A stretch of DNA of 64,000 nt from Bacteriovoracaceae bacterium (GCA_947447665.1 CANFJX010000007.1:62001-126000); one strand, 5' to 3'; positions 46,614-55,460 are shown, counted from the first letter of the stretch. Program-made: numbers and translations. The notes: generated by a model not told the origin, from the letters alone.

Positions 46614-48746
46614 CTAGTGGTGCGATAGGCCAGGTGCGCCAGGCTGCCCGGGCATGCCTGTGCCGCCGCCCATGCCGCCCATCATAGGGTTCATCATGGG
46701 GTTCATGCCCATACCGCCCATGCCACCCATCATAGGGTTCATCATGGGGTTCATGCCCATACCGCCCATGCCGCCCATCATAGGGTTCATCATGGGGTTC
46801 ATGCCCATGCCGCCCATGCCACCCATCATAGGGTTCATTATGGGGTTCATCATGCCCATGCCGCCCATGCCACCCATCATAGGGTTCATTATGGGGTTCA
46901 TCATGCCCATGCCGCCCATGCCACCCATCATAGGGTTCATTATGGGGTTCATGCCCATACCGCCCATCATGTTTGGATAGGCTGATCCCGGGTTGAACAT
47001 CTGTGATTGGGCCATTTGATCGTGGTTATGAATCATCTGGGTTTCGTTAGCGATTTGAGATGCTCGAATAATCAGATCTCTTTGTGCAATTAAATGGGTA
47101 CATTCTTCCGAGTTCAAGCTTGCTGCGGTTCGGCACGTGGTTCGTCTCGCCTGAGTCCATTCCTGTAGCAAAGCGCCTTCTTTCATTTGGATCATCGGAG
47201 CAGTTAAGTTGCCTTGTCTCACTTCGGTGTGGAGTCGGTTGATCTTAAGATCCAGGAGTTTTTGGCCATACTGTTTTCTTGCATCGCTGTCGGATCCATT
47301 CATGACATTTTTTTCGACGATTTCAATAGCCTTGCTGCAGCTTTGGGGCGTTGCTGTTGGGTCATCGCCGTGACAAATTTTATTGGCGAGGTTGATGAGG
47401 TGAGCTGTTGCTTGTTTTCTGTGGCGAATATCACCGTGAGAGTCCAAATTCTCAATAAAGTCTACCAGTCGCCCTCGAATATCCTCAACGCGGTTGATGT
47501 CAGCGCTGTTGACCGCGTTTACTTCCATGGCAAATTTTTGGAGCTGCGATTCCTTAACGTCTTGATCCAGTCGGGATAGTTCATGGTTTCTTTGTTGATG
47601 ACTAATTTCCTTGAAATCCTTGAAGAGGCTTTCGATTGCGCTCTTAACGTGATGTTGGGAGTCCTCGGTTCGGCAGTAGGGGGAGTTGAGTGTTCGCTTA
47701 AGATTAGCTATTTCCCAATTTTTTGCCCGGGTTTCTGTTTTTTCTAGTTCTTCTCTGTCGTGAGCATCAACAGCTGCTTTGTCCTCGGCAGTCTGAAAGT
47801 GGAGAGGGCTTTCGAGCTCTTCGCATTTGATTTTCCTGTTGGCTTCATCATAATGAGCAATCGAGATTTTGCCCGACTTTCCGATTTCTTTTAGTTTAAT
47901 GACCGATGCAATTTTGCCCGAGAGTTGACTCCAGTTTGCTTTAGGGGAGAATTCGGGCAAAAAAGGACCCTGTTTTTGCATAGCCTGAATGCAAGACTCT
48001 GCCTTGCCATCGGTGTCATAAAACTGGATCGCCCGTAGGGTTTCTCCACACTGAGCTTGATCATAAGTTGGACTTGAATCGGGAGCCTTCCAATCGATCT
48101 TCAAAGAATCTAAACAGGACTTCGGGAGCTCTCCTGATACTTTGACAAAGTTTTGGCTGTCGATTGTAATTGCAAAGCTTGGAATGAGTTCCTGTAAGTC
48201 CTTGAGACCCCAAGTCCTCGATTTTCCAACCGGGGCTTCTTGTGTATTGGATGCCGTCGCCTCTTGCGGGTTGGCTTCATTCTCTATCTTCGTTTTAATT
48301 TCTGTGAGTGAGCTCCAGGCTCGATCTAACTCTTTATGTAATTGCTCCTGATGAACTGATGCGCTCTTCTTGATTGCCTCTAAAAATGCGGGCTCTAAAT
48401 GTGGCTGAAGATTGCGTAGTTCGCCGAGTTCCTGGATACCTAGGCCTTCGAGGCATTTTCTTCCCTGGTCCAAAAGATTTCTACGGTAGTCGATTGATCC
48501 GACCTCTTTGATCTTGTTCAAGGTTTTCTCGCAACCTTCTAGATCGGTTTTAAGTTTTGTAAGCGTACCTGAATATTGGGAAATGACGGAGTTGATTGCG
48601 GGTTCACCGGTGTTCTTGAATTGGCCTATCCAAGAATAACGCTCTGTTTCACTAGGCCATGTATCGAGTGCAAATGCTTGAGGAGAAGCCAAAGCGAGTC
48701 CCAAGCAGGCTAATCCGATTTTGAAATTCTTTTTATCACTCAACAT
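46614..48746 (-). CDS. Exported helical protein with Met/Gly-rich C-terminal repeats
   Basis: From ATG 48746 (after AAGGAG) the product has about 710 residues. The signal peptide is clear (FKIGLACLGLALASPQAFA). The body is Glu/Lys/Gln-rich and mainly helical, with several Cys residues that could form disulphides. The last about 125 residues are almost only Met, Gly, Asn and Pro in tandem units of the type NPMMGGMGGMGM (16-17 residues). I know no family for the body. The repeat tail resembles the GGM tail of GroEL in composition only. Function is unknown. Confidence 0.7.
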   Translation of the reverse strand: MLSDKKNFKIGLACLGLALASPQAFALDTWPSETERYSWIGQFKNTGEPAINSVISQYSGTLTKLKTDLEGCEKTLNKIKEVGSIDYRRNLLDQGRKCLEGLGIQELGELRNLQPHLEPAFLEAIKKSASVHQEQLHKELDRAWSSLTEIKTKIENEANPQEATASNTQEAPVGKSRTWGLKDLQELIPSFAITIDSQNFVKVSGELPKSCLDSLKIDWKAPDSSPTYDQAQCGETLRAIQFYDTDGKAESCIQAMQKQGPFLPEFSPKANWSQLSGKIASVIKLKEIGKSGKISIAHYDEANRKIKCEELESPLHFQTAEDKAAVDAHDREELEKTETRAKNWEIANLKRTLNSPYCRTEDSQHHVKSAIESLFKDFKEISHQQRNHELSRLDQDVKESQLQKFAMEVNAVNSADINRVEDIRGRLVDFIENLDSHGDIRHRKQATAHLINLANKICHGDDPTATPQSCSKAIEIVEKNVMNGSDSDARKQYGQKLLDLKINRLHTEVRQGNLTAPMIQMKEGALLQEWTQARRTTCRTAASLNSEECTHLIAQRDLIIRASQIANETQMIHNHDQMAQSQMFNPGSAYPNMMGGMGMNPIMNPMMGGMGGMGMMNPIMNPMMGGMGGMGMMNPIMNPMMGGMGGMGMNPMMNPMMGGMGGMGMNPMMNPMMGGMGGMGMNPMMNPMMGGMGGGTGMPGQPGAPGLSHH
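46668..46971 (-). repeat. Tandem 48/51-bp coding repeats
   Basis: Six near-identical units of 48 bp, or 51 bp when an extra Met codon is present, encode the NPMMGGMGG-type tail. Unit-to-unit differences are few and mostly at third positions or single codons. This suggests recent expansion by slippage or unequal recombination. Confidence 0.9.
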
Positions 48747-49008
48747 AAGCGTAACTCCTTCAACTGAGGCATTGAGAGAAAGACCTTCTCTCGGGAGTAC
48801 ATAGAGCAAGGGGTAGGCCAAGTTTGATGGGCTGTGTAAATTTATATTTATCTTATTATTTCAATTACTTGCAGATCTATTAAATAGCTATAGAGCTTAG
48901 CTTGATGTGTGAGTTATGAAGGTTTGTCGATAAAATCGACACGCAAACTTGCGTCCAGTCGCTTGCCTTGTTAAGCTCGCCCCACGTGAAGCAAAAAGGG
49001 AGATTCCT
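48747..49008. promoter_or_regulatory. Divergent region before the Met-rich gene and the lysine-degradation operon
   Basis: 262 bases with an AT-rich centre (about 48835-48900) hold the promoters of two divergent transcripts. I cannot assign a clear promoter. A CACGTG core near 48983 has only a partial parS-like flank and is not counted as a parS site. AAAGGGAGA serves the downstream dehydrogenase. Confidence 0.35.
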
Positions 49009-50070
49009 ATGGTTTTCAAGCAAATGCAGCCAAGTGGTTTTGAGCAAGTGGTCTTCTGTCAGGACGATCGGGTTGGACTGAGAGCGATTATTTCGATTCA
49101 CTCTTCAGTCCTGGGGCCTGCCACAGGTGGCTGCCGCATGTGGAATTACGCCACCGAAGAAGAAGCACTTACGGACGTACTCCGGCTCTCTGAAGGAATG
49201 ACTTATAAAGCGGCTATGGCCGGTTTGGACTGGGGCGGAGGCAAGGGCGTGATTTTGGGAGACCCAAAAACTCAGAAGACTCCTGAGATGCTTCAAAGAT
49301 TTGGGGAATACGTAGATCGCTTGGGTGGTCATTACATTACAGCCAAAGATGTTGGCATGGGCGCGGATGATTTGCGCCAAGTCAAACGAAAGACCCGCCA
49401 CGTTTTAGGAATTGAAGGTGATCCAGGATCCAGCGGCGATCCGTCCCCAGCTACCGCTTGGGGAGTTTACCATGGGATGCAATCAGCTGCTCAAGTCGCA
49501 TTTCAGGCGCGCTCCTTGAAGGGGCTGAGAGTGGCGCTTCAGGGGTTGGGGAGCGTTTCCTACTACTTGCTCGATTATTTGGTGAAAGAAGGCGCCCATG
49601 TGGTGGGTTGCGATATTGATTCCGCTATGGTCGAGCGAGCGGTTAAAAAATTTGGAATTGAGATCGTCCATCCGGATGCGATATATGATGTGAAGTGTGA
49701 TATTTTTTCACCCTCGGCTCTCGGCTCTTCAGTGAATCCGAAGACTCTCCCGAGGATCCAGGCTAAAGTGATCGCAGGCGGGGCTAATAACCAATTGGCA
49801 ACACTGGAAGAGGGCTATGAGATCATGCGAAGGGGAATGGTCTATGTCCCTGATTATGTCATCAATGGCGGGGGCCTGATTAATATTTATTATGAGGATC
49901 CAATTCGTGGGGGTTATTCCAAGTCTCGAGCTTTTGATCATGTCGCCAAAATCGGCCAAACCGTGCTGGAAATTCTCGAGCGGTCGAAGAGCGAAAAGAC
50001 TCCGTCTCAGATCATCGCGAACCGAATGGCTGAAGAGCGGATTGAGAAGAAGCGCAGAAGTATCTCGTAA
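49009..50070 (+). CDS. Leucine/valine-type amino-acid dehydrogenase
   Basis: 353 residues of the Glu/Leu/Phe/Val dehydrogenase family, which reversibly deaminate amino acids with NAD. The substrate-binding lysines lie in MTYKAAMAGL (68) and GGGKGVI (80), and the catalytic Asp in TAKDVGMG (114). GDPSPATAWGV follows. The Rossmann motif is ALQGLGSVS. Length and lysine positions fit leucine dehydrogenase best. ATG 49009 follows GGGAGA; the frame is open 20 codons earlier. It starts the lysine-degradation operon (12 nt before kdd), so its true substrate may be a pathway amine or the branched-chain amino acids. Confidence 0.88.
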   Translation: MVFKQMQPSGFEQVVFCQDDRVGLRAIISIHSSVLGPATGGCRMWNYATEEEALTDVLRLSEGMTYKAAMAGLDWGGGKGVILGDPKTQKTPEMLQRFGEYVDRLGGHYITAKDVGMGADDLRQVKRKTRHVLGIEGDPGSSGDPSPATAWGVYHGMQSAAQVAFQARSLKGLRVALQGLGSVSYYLLDYLVKEGAHVVGCDIDSAMVERAVKKFGIEIVHPDAIYDVKCDIFSPSALGSSVNPKTLPRIQAKVIAGGANNQLATLEEGYEIMRRGMVYVPDYVINGGGLINIYYEDPIRGGYSKSRAFDHVAKIGQTVLEILERSKSEKTPSQIIANRMAEERIEKKRRSIS

Positions 50071-50082
50071 GAGGGCGCTATC

Positions 50083-51129
50083 ATGAGTTCCTTTCGGCCG
50101 TCTGATCGATTTGGAATTCAAAGAGTCCTCCTCCCCTCTGGAGTTCTGCCCCAACAGGCAGACCAGTTGGATCCAGCATTGCCGATCGCAGAAGATGAGC
50201 TTCTGATTGAAGTCGAAAGCCTGAATATTGACTCCGCAAGTTTTCATCAGATTTCAACCGTGTGCGGGGGGGATTTGTTGAAAATAGAGAAGCACATCGT
50301 GGATTTAGTCAAACGACGTGGCAAGCATCATAACCCTGTGACTGGATCTGGGGGGATGCTAATTGGTCGGGTCACAGCGGTGGGTCCAGCCTTTCCGGTG
50401 AGAGAAAAACCAGTACAAGTCGGGGACCGAATCGCCACTTTAGTTTCCCTCTCTCTCACCCCTCTTGAGATTCGGAAAGTAAAACGAATTCATCCTAAGG
50501 TTGACCGAGTAGATATCGAGGGACATGCGATTTTGTTTGCATCGGGCCTTTTTTCCCTTCTTCCATCAGATTTGCCCGAATCACTCGCCCTAGCGGTTCT
50601 GGACGTTGCAGGTGCTCCCGCTCAGACTCGACGATTGGTGCAGGCAAACCAAACGGTAGTCGTGATTGGGGGTGGGGGTAAGTCGGGAGTGCTTTGTCTT
50701 TATGAGGCTAAGAAGAGTCTGGGTGTCACGACGATCGCTATTGATTATTCCGACGCAGGGATTGATCGCCTCAAGACTCTGCCCTTTGTGGATCAGGTAA
50801 TTCAAGCGGATGCTAGAAATGCTGTTGAGGTGATGAAGAAAGTATCTGACGCGACCCAAGGGCAAATGGCTGATCTAGTGATTAATGTTGCTAACCTCCC
50901 TGAGACTGAAATGTCGAGTGTGTTGAGTTGTAAACGAGGGGGAGCAGTTTATTTTTTTAGTATGGCCACCAGCTTTACGCGGGCTGCTCTCGGTGCTGAG
51001 GGTGTCGGAGCGGATGTGGACTTGAGGATTGGAAATGGTTATACCTCTGGCCACGCTCAGCTCGCCCTGGATTTAATTAGGGAAAGTAAGATATTAAGAA
51101 AGTTATTTACCGACGTTTATTGCAGTTGA
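50083..51129 (+). CDS. kdd: L-erythro-3,5-diaminohexanoate dehydrogenase
   Basis: Kdd oxidatively deaminates 3,5-diaminohexanoate to 5-amino-3-oxohexanoate in anaerobic-type lysine degradation. The 348-residue protein has the family segments GVLPQQADQLD, IDSASFHQISTVCGGD, RGKHHNPVTGSGGMLIG and DRIATLVSLSLTPLEI. A Rossmann motif follows (VVVIGGGGKSGVLCLYEAKK). The order kdd-kamD-kamE is that of known lysine-fermentation clusters. Kce and kal are absent here. Confidence 0.92.
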   Translation: MSSFRPSDRFGIQRVLLPSGVLPQQADQLDPALPIAEDELLIEVESLNIDSASFHQISTVCGGDLLKIEKHIVDLVKRRGKHHNPVTGSGGMLIGRVTAVGPAFPVREKPVQVGDRIATLVSLSLTPLEIRKVKRIHPKVDRVDIEGHAILFASGLFSLLPSDLPESLALAVLDVAGAPAQTRRLVQANQTVVVIGGGGKSGVLCLYEAKKSLGVTTIAIDYSDAGIDRLKTLPFVDQVIQADARNAVEVMKKVSDATQGQMADLVINVANLPETEMSSVLSCKRGGAVYFFSMATSFTRAALGAEGVGADVDLRIGNGYTSGHAQLALDLIRESKILRKLFTDVYCS

Positions 51130-51168
51130 GTTGTTTGGCGCGGTGCTCGAATTAAAGGGGAAGTGGTG

Positions 51169-52734
51169 ATGAGTCATCTTCATTTAGATCAAGCTTTAGT
51201 AAAGCAGTGTAGAAATCTGGCCAGGGAAATCGCGAGGCCAGTGGAAAAACTCATCGACGATCATACCACCGTCGCCATCGAGCGCGCTACGCTGAGGTTG
51301 ATAGGTATTGAAGGAGCCGTGCAGTCTAACAGCCAGTGGGTGCCTCAAGTCAATCTGATCATTGAAGACCTGCAAAAAGATGGCGTCTTAGGGCGCGGGG
51401 CTCTTTACTGGTTCGCCAACGGAATGATTCAAACCAAAATGAGCGCTGTTGATCTCGGCGAGGCGGTAGCCAAGAAAAAGCTGAAGCTGCCTGAGCTTCA
51501 GCAGGCGCCGGAGAAGGAGATTCGAGAAAAAGCGCTAAACCTATGCCAACTCGCTCGCGCTAATCTGGTCAGTCAACGTGAAATGCGGGATTCGCTTCGC
51601 TCTGAATTGAAAGACTCATTTGATCCACAAGGTAAAAATGGGCCGATCCTGTATGTAATTGTTGCTACTGGAAATATTTTTGAAGACGTCATTCAGGCCC
51701 AGGCGGCAGCACAGGCTGGCGCCGATGCGATCGCCGTGATTCGAAGTACTGCGCAGTCGCTCCTTGATTTTATCCCTCATGGTGCCACCACGGAGGGATT
51801 TGGTGGGACCTACGCCACCCAGGAAAATTTTCGGATCATGAGAAAGGCATTAGATGAAGAGGGTCGAAGGCTGGGTCGCTACATTCGCCTCACCAATTAT
51901 TGTTCAGGGCTTTGTATGCCAGAAATTGCAGCGCTGGGTGCTCTAGAACGGCTGGATTTTCTATTAAACGACGCGATGTATGGGATTTTGTTCAGAGACA
52001 TCAACATGAAGCGAACGTTAATTGACCAGCACTTTTCTAGAAAAATTATTGCCCTTTCGCGAATCGTAATTCATACAGGCGAAGATAACTATCTCACTAC
52101 CGCCGACGCAGTTGAGAATGGGCACCAAGTTCTAGCATCCCAATTCATTAACGAGTGCTTTGCAAAGCATGCAGGAATGACGGAGGACCTCATGGGGCTC
52201 GGTCATGCTCAGGAGATGGATCCCGAGCATCCCGATGTGTTTCTTTTGGAGATTGCCCGAGCTCAGATGACCCGTGATATTTTTCCAGAGTCTCCGATTA
52301 AGTTTATGCCTCCTACCCGATTTAAGTGCGGAGATATCTTTTATAGTCACTTGATGGACGCCATGTTTAACTTCGTCGGAGTCTTAACTGGACAAACGAT
52401 TCAGCTCCTGGGAATGCCAACTGAGGCGATGCATACGCCACTTTTGCAGGACCGTTGGATGAGCATTAAGAATGCAAAATATATTTTTAATGGCGCTAAA
52501 AATCTGGGTAGAGAAATCGAGTTTAAGCAAGGTGGAGTAATTGAAAGTTGGGCGTCGAAGGTACTAAAAGACACTCATGGGCTCCTGAGTTTGATTCATC
52601 AAAAGGGCCTTTTCCAGGCGATTGAAGAGAGGGCCTTTGCTGAAGTGAAGCGCACCGAAACTGGCGGTAAAGGTCATGATGGTGTGATCCCAAGGGATTC
52701 GCAGTACTTGAATCCTTTTTTTGAATTGTTATAG
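51169..52734 (+). CDS. kamD: Lysine 5,6-aminomutase alpha subunit
   Basis: KamD, with KamE, moves the terminal amino group of D-lysine or beta-lysine using adenosylcobalamin and PLP. The 521-residue alpha subunit has family motifs such as YCSGLCMPEIAALGALERLDFLLNDAMYGILFRDINMKRTLIDQHFSR and IIALSRIVIHTGEDNYLTTADA. It precedes a separate beta subunit, which excludes the related ornithine aminomutase large subunit, where the B12 domain is fused. Start ATG 51169 after AAAGGGGAAG; two in-frame GTGs just upstream are possible. Confidence 0.94.
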   Translation: MSHLHLDQALVKQCRNLAREIARPVEKLIDDHTTVAIERATLRLIGIEGAVQSNSQWVPQVNLIIEDLQKDGVLGRGALYWFANGMIQTKMSAVDLGEAVAKKKLKLPELQQAPEKEIREKALNLCQLARANLVSQREMRDSLRSELKDSFDPQGKNGPILYVIVATGNIFEDVIQAQAAAQAGADAIAVIRSTAQSLLDFIPHGATTEGFGGTYATQENFRIMRKALDEEGRRLGRYIRLTNYCSGLCMPEIAALGALERLDFLLNDAMYGILFRDINMKRTLIDQHFSRKIIALSRIVIHTGEDNYLTTADAVENGHQVLASQFINECFAKHAGMTEDLMGLGHAQEMDPEHPDVFLLEIARAQMTRDIFPESPIKFMPPTRFKCGDIFYSHLMDAMFNFVGVLTGQTIQLLGMPTEAMHTPLLQDRWMSIKNAKYIFNGAKNLGREIEFKQGGVIESWASKVLKDTHGLLSLIHQKGLFQAIEERAFAEVKRTETGGKGHDGVIPRDSQYLNPFFELL

Positions 52735-52747
52735 GAATAGGTCCCAT

Positions 52748-53536
52748 ATGAGTTCACAAGTCGCAGAAGTCAATCTTAAGAAATTGCGTCCATACGGCGA
52801 TATCATGGATGATGGTACTGTTCAGCTTGCTTTTACATTGCCGGTGGAGGCATCACCTGAGGCTCGCGAGGCGGCGGTGCTACTCACTCAAAAAATGGGT
52901 TTTGAGCAGGTCAAGGTTGCAACGATGGAAAAGGCTGCGAACGGTTTTTCTTTTTTTGTCATTTACGCGAAGCTCAAACACACAATCGATTTCACGCAAA
53001 TTAGCGTGTTGAAGGTGGACGCTCCAAAACGGGCTCGAGATGAAGTTGACGAAATCATTCGGACCCAGATTGGTCGCAAGTTAATCGTTTTAGGGGCCTG
53101 CACTGGGTATGACGCCCATACAGTGGGTATTGACGCGATTATGAATATGAAAGGCTTCGCAGGTGATTATGGCCTGGAGAGATATCAGTGGCTCGACGCT
53201 AGAAATCTCGGAGCACAAGTTCAAAATGAAGATTTGCTTAAATTGGCGGTGCAAGAGAAGGCTGATGCGATTTTGATTTCAAAGGTAGTGAGCCAACACA
53301 ATATTCATATCAAAGATATGAAGGAACTCATTCAGAGGGCTGAGAAAATGGGTCTGAAGGACCAACTTATATTTGTCGCGGGCGGGCCTCGTGTGACCCA
53401 TCCAATGGCTTTAGAGTGCGGTTTTGATGCAGGATTCAGTGTGGGTACCAAACCCTCGGATGTGGCGAGTTATATTGTCGAGGAGTTTCTACGGAGACGA
53501 TCACGCCGTGCAGGCAAAAAGGAAGAACCATCGTGA
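52748..53536 (+). CDS. kamE: Lysine 5,6-aminomutase beta subunit (B12-binding)
   Basis: 262 residues. The cobalamin motif DxHxxG is DAHTVGID (Asp122, His124), the His being the lower cobalt ligand. Lys135 in MNMKGFAGDYGLERY lies 11 residues later, the spacing of His133 and the PLP-binding Lys144 in the studied Acetoanaerobium enzyme, so both cofactor residues are present. The C-terminal FVAGGPRVTH segment is B12-domain-like. Its end overlaps the MoxR gene by 4 nt, so the mutase and the ATPase are co-translated. Confidence 0.94.
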   Translation: MSSQVAEVNLKKLRPYGDIMDDGTVQLAFTLPVEASPEAREAAVLLTQKMGFEQVKVATMEKAANGFSFFVIYAKLKHTIDFTQISVLKVDAPKRARDEVDEIIRTQIGRKLIVLGACTGYDAHTVGIDAIMNMKGFAGDYGLERYQWLDARNLGAQVQNEDLLKLAVQEKADAILISKVVSQHNIHIKDMKELIQRAEKMGLKDQLIFVAGGPRVTHPMALECGFDAGFSVGTKPSDVASYIVEEFLRRRSRRAGKKEEPS

Positions 53537-54438
53537 AAAAGAGTGCAACCCCGCAGAGTTCGATCGTCGGTCGCGAAGCAGAGCTCTTGCGTCTGAGAGC
53601 TTGTCTGAGGGCTGGAAAAAATGTTTTGCTTGAGGGGCCTGTCGGAGTCGGCAAAACGAGTCTGGCCTTAGAAATCACCCGAGAGCTGAAGAGCCTGGTT
53701 TTTCGAGTGGATGGGGATAATCGCTATTCCGAGCAGAAGTTGTCCGGATGGTTTGATCCTCCGAGTGTGATTCAGAAGGGATATACGGCAGAGACTTTTA
53801 TGCCAGGGCCGCTCGTAGAGGCCATGCAAAAAGGTGGAGTGCTTTTTATAAATGAGTTGAACCGATTGCCTGAGGGCGTACAGAACGTTCTTCTCCCAGC
53901 TATCGATGAGCGGCTCATTGAGGTTCCGAGACTTGGGGAGATTCGCGCTGAGAGGGGATTTCTAGTTATTGCCACCCAAAATCCAAAGGAATTTGTGGCG
54001 ACCTCGCATTTGAGTGAGGCTGTTCTGGATCGCTTCGAGCTGATTGTTCTGGACTATCAGACTGAAGAGGAGGAGACCGAGATTGTTGCCCAACGATTAG
54101 CTCCGGGGTCCTCTGATATTCTTGAGGATCGACGACTGGCTCAGGCATCCGTTAAATTGATTCGCCTCACTCGTGACCATCCCCGAGTTCGCAGAGGTGC
54201 GTCCGTGCGAGCAGCACTGAGTGTCGCTGAGATTACGAAAGAACTTGTCTCATCAGGAATGTCGATGGAGGAGGCCTTTCTTCAAGCCGCACTTCTCGCT
54301 CTTCCGACTCGAATCGAGTTTGAGAGGGACGCCGAATCGGACTTAACGCTTCGTGCAGAGATGGAAGCTTTACTCAAGGAGTGGACCGATCTCGTTTGGC
54401 AGGAGTTGGCGGATCCGTCCTTAAAAAAAAAACGCTAG
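53533..54438 (+). CDS. MoxR-type AAA+ ATPase coupled to kamE
   Basis: 301 residues with Walker A GPVGVGKTS (about 35-43), Walker B VLFINELN (about 103-110), sensor-1-like FLVIATQNP and Arg-finger-like VLDRFELIV. MoxR ATPases act with VWA proteins to insert cofactors or reactivate metalloenzymes (for example CbbQ/CbbO on Rubisco, NorQ/NorD on NO reductase). Translational coupling to kamE and the following VWA gene suggest it helps lysine aminomutase, whose B12 is prone to inactivation. That role is inference. Its 3' end contains an A10 tract and ends 5'-LKKKR. Confidence 0.88.
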   Translation: MKKSATPQSSIVGREAELLRLRACLRAGKNVLLEGPVGVGKTSLALEITRELKSLVFRVDGDNRYSEQKLSGWFDPPSVIQKGYTAETFMPGPLVEAMQKGGVLFINELNRLPEGVQNVLLPAIDERLIEVPRLGEIRAERGFLVIATQNPKEFVATSHLSEAVLDRFELIVLDYQTEEEETEIVAQRLAPGSSDILEDRRLAQASVKLIRLTRDHPRVRRGASVRAALSVAEITKELVSSGMSMEEAFLQAALLALPTRIEFERDAESDLTLRAEMEALLKEWTDLVWQELADPSLKKKR

Positions 54439-55460
54439 CTTCAGAGCCAGCTTTGGCTGAGCCGAGCGGGCATGCTTTTAAAAGTTCACTCAGTTTCTCG
54501 AAGGAAGTTTACCAACGCTCGGAGCCTCTGTTTTTCCCACCGGAGGCTTTTGGGAACGTATTTAGCTCCGAAGCAGATGAGGACCACCCAGAATTTAAGG
54601 GCTCCAATCACTGGGATATTGCTACTCGCTACCACGAGTTTAAGGGCAAACGAGTGAGCCAGAATCTGATTCGCAAGCTCAGGGCGTTATCAGCGCAGGC
54701 CATTTTAGATCGAGCCCAAGAAGTGTTGGGTTCAGTCGTGCATCCCTTTCATCGTCATACCTCTCTCTGGAATGATGTGCCCGCCCAGGCGATGGATGTC
54801 GATTTTGATTTGGATGAGACCTTGGAACTCTCTCCATTGGTACTTAAGGATGCTACGACTCGCGAGGCGAGTCGCTTTCCGTTGACTGAACAGGATCTCT
54901 GGATGAGTTATTCAGTTCGCCGTACCCAACCCTTGGTCATAACTGTTGATACGAGTCTTTCAATGACGGGAGAAAAGCTCGCTCTCACAGCAGTTGCGAT
55001 TGCTGTGGTACTTCTAGAGTTTCCTGAGGATCCGATCGGCATCGTCGCGTTCGAGAATGAGGCTAAGATCTTGAAGCGCCCCGATGAGAAGATTTCGATT
55101 CCTCAGTTGGTTGAAAGATTTTTGGACGTTCCGGCTCAAGGTTATACCCACCTCGAAGAGGGCATGAAGTGCGCCCTCAAGCTTGTTCAGGAAGTTCAGA
55201 AAATGGGAAGTGGGAAAATCCCCTCCACTGTCCTTCTTACAGATGGAAAATACACCGCAGGTAGAGACCCTGCCTACCTTGCACCTCGGTTTCCTCACCT
55301 AGTAATTCTCAAAATGGGTCGAGAGACCTCGAGCCTAGAGCTTTGCTTGGAAATGGCAAGGAAGGGCAGTGGAGCCCTGCGTGAAGTCGAGGATCTCAAC
55401 TCGCTACCTAAGGTCATGTATGGCGTGGTCAAGGACCTCATCCGCGGCCGTCGGAGCTAG
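54381..55460 (+). CDS. VWA-domain protein, partner of the MoxR ATPase
   Basis: Up to 359 residues. The C-terminal half is a von Willebrand A domain with a full MIDAS: DTSLSMTG (about 190-197), the later Thr in QGYTHLEEG and the Asp in LLTDGKYTAG. The N-terminal half is Glu/Asp-rich and of unknown fold. The start is uncertain: in frame there are GTG 54381, TTG 54396 and TTG 54453, but no ATG near the expected site. The first two lie inside the MoxR gene. Translation may instead come by frameshifting at the A10 tract. VWA partners of MoxR ATPases bind the client enzyme. Confidence 0.8.
   Translation: MDRSRLAGVGGSVLKKKTLASEPALAEPSGHAFKSSLSFSKEVYQRSEPLFFPPEAFGNVFSSEADEDHPEFKGSNHWDIATRYHEFKGKRVSQNLIRKLRALSAQAILDRAQEVLGSVVHPFHRHTSLWNDVPAQAMDVDFDLDETLELSPLVLKDATTREASRFPLTEQDLWMSYSVRRTQPLVITVDTSLSMTGEKLALTAVAIAVVLLEFPEDPIGIVAFENEAKILKRPDEKISIPQLVERFLDVPAQGYTHLEEGMKCALKLVQEVQKMGSGKIPSTVLLTDGKYTAGRDPAYLAPRFPHLVILKMGRETSSLELCLEMARKGSGALREVEDLNSLPKVMYGVVKDLIRGRRS
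54423..54432 (+). other. A10 tract in the MoxR/VWA overlap
   Basis: Ten consecutive A lie six bases before the MoxR-gene stop, where the MoxR frame and the VWA frame are both open. The VWA frame is -1 relative to the MoxR frame. Long A runs allow ribosomal or transcriptional slippage, which would fuse the two proteins. It may simply be a homopolymer in a normal overlap. Confidence 0.85.

Noticed and set aside
46654..46980. Open frame on + across the Met-rich repeats
   Set aside because: It is the antisense image of the tandem repeats of the minus-strand gene, so its Pro/Met repeat is a by-product.
48975..48995. CACGTG core before the leucine-type dehydrogenase as a third parS
   Set aside because: Only the right half resembles parS; the left half does not match, and it is not palindromic.
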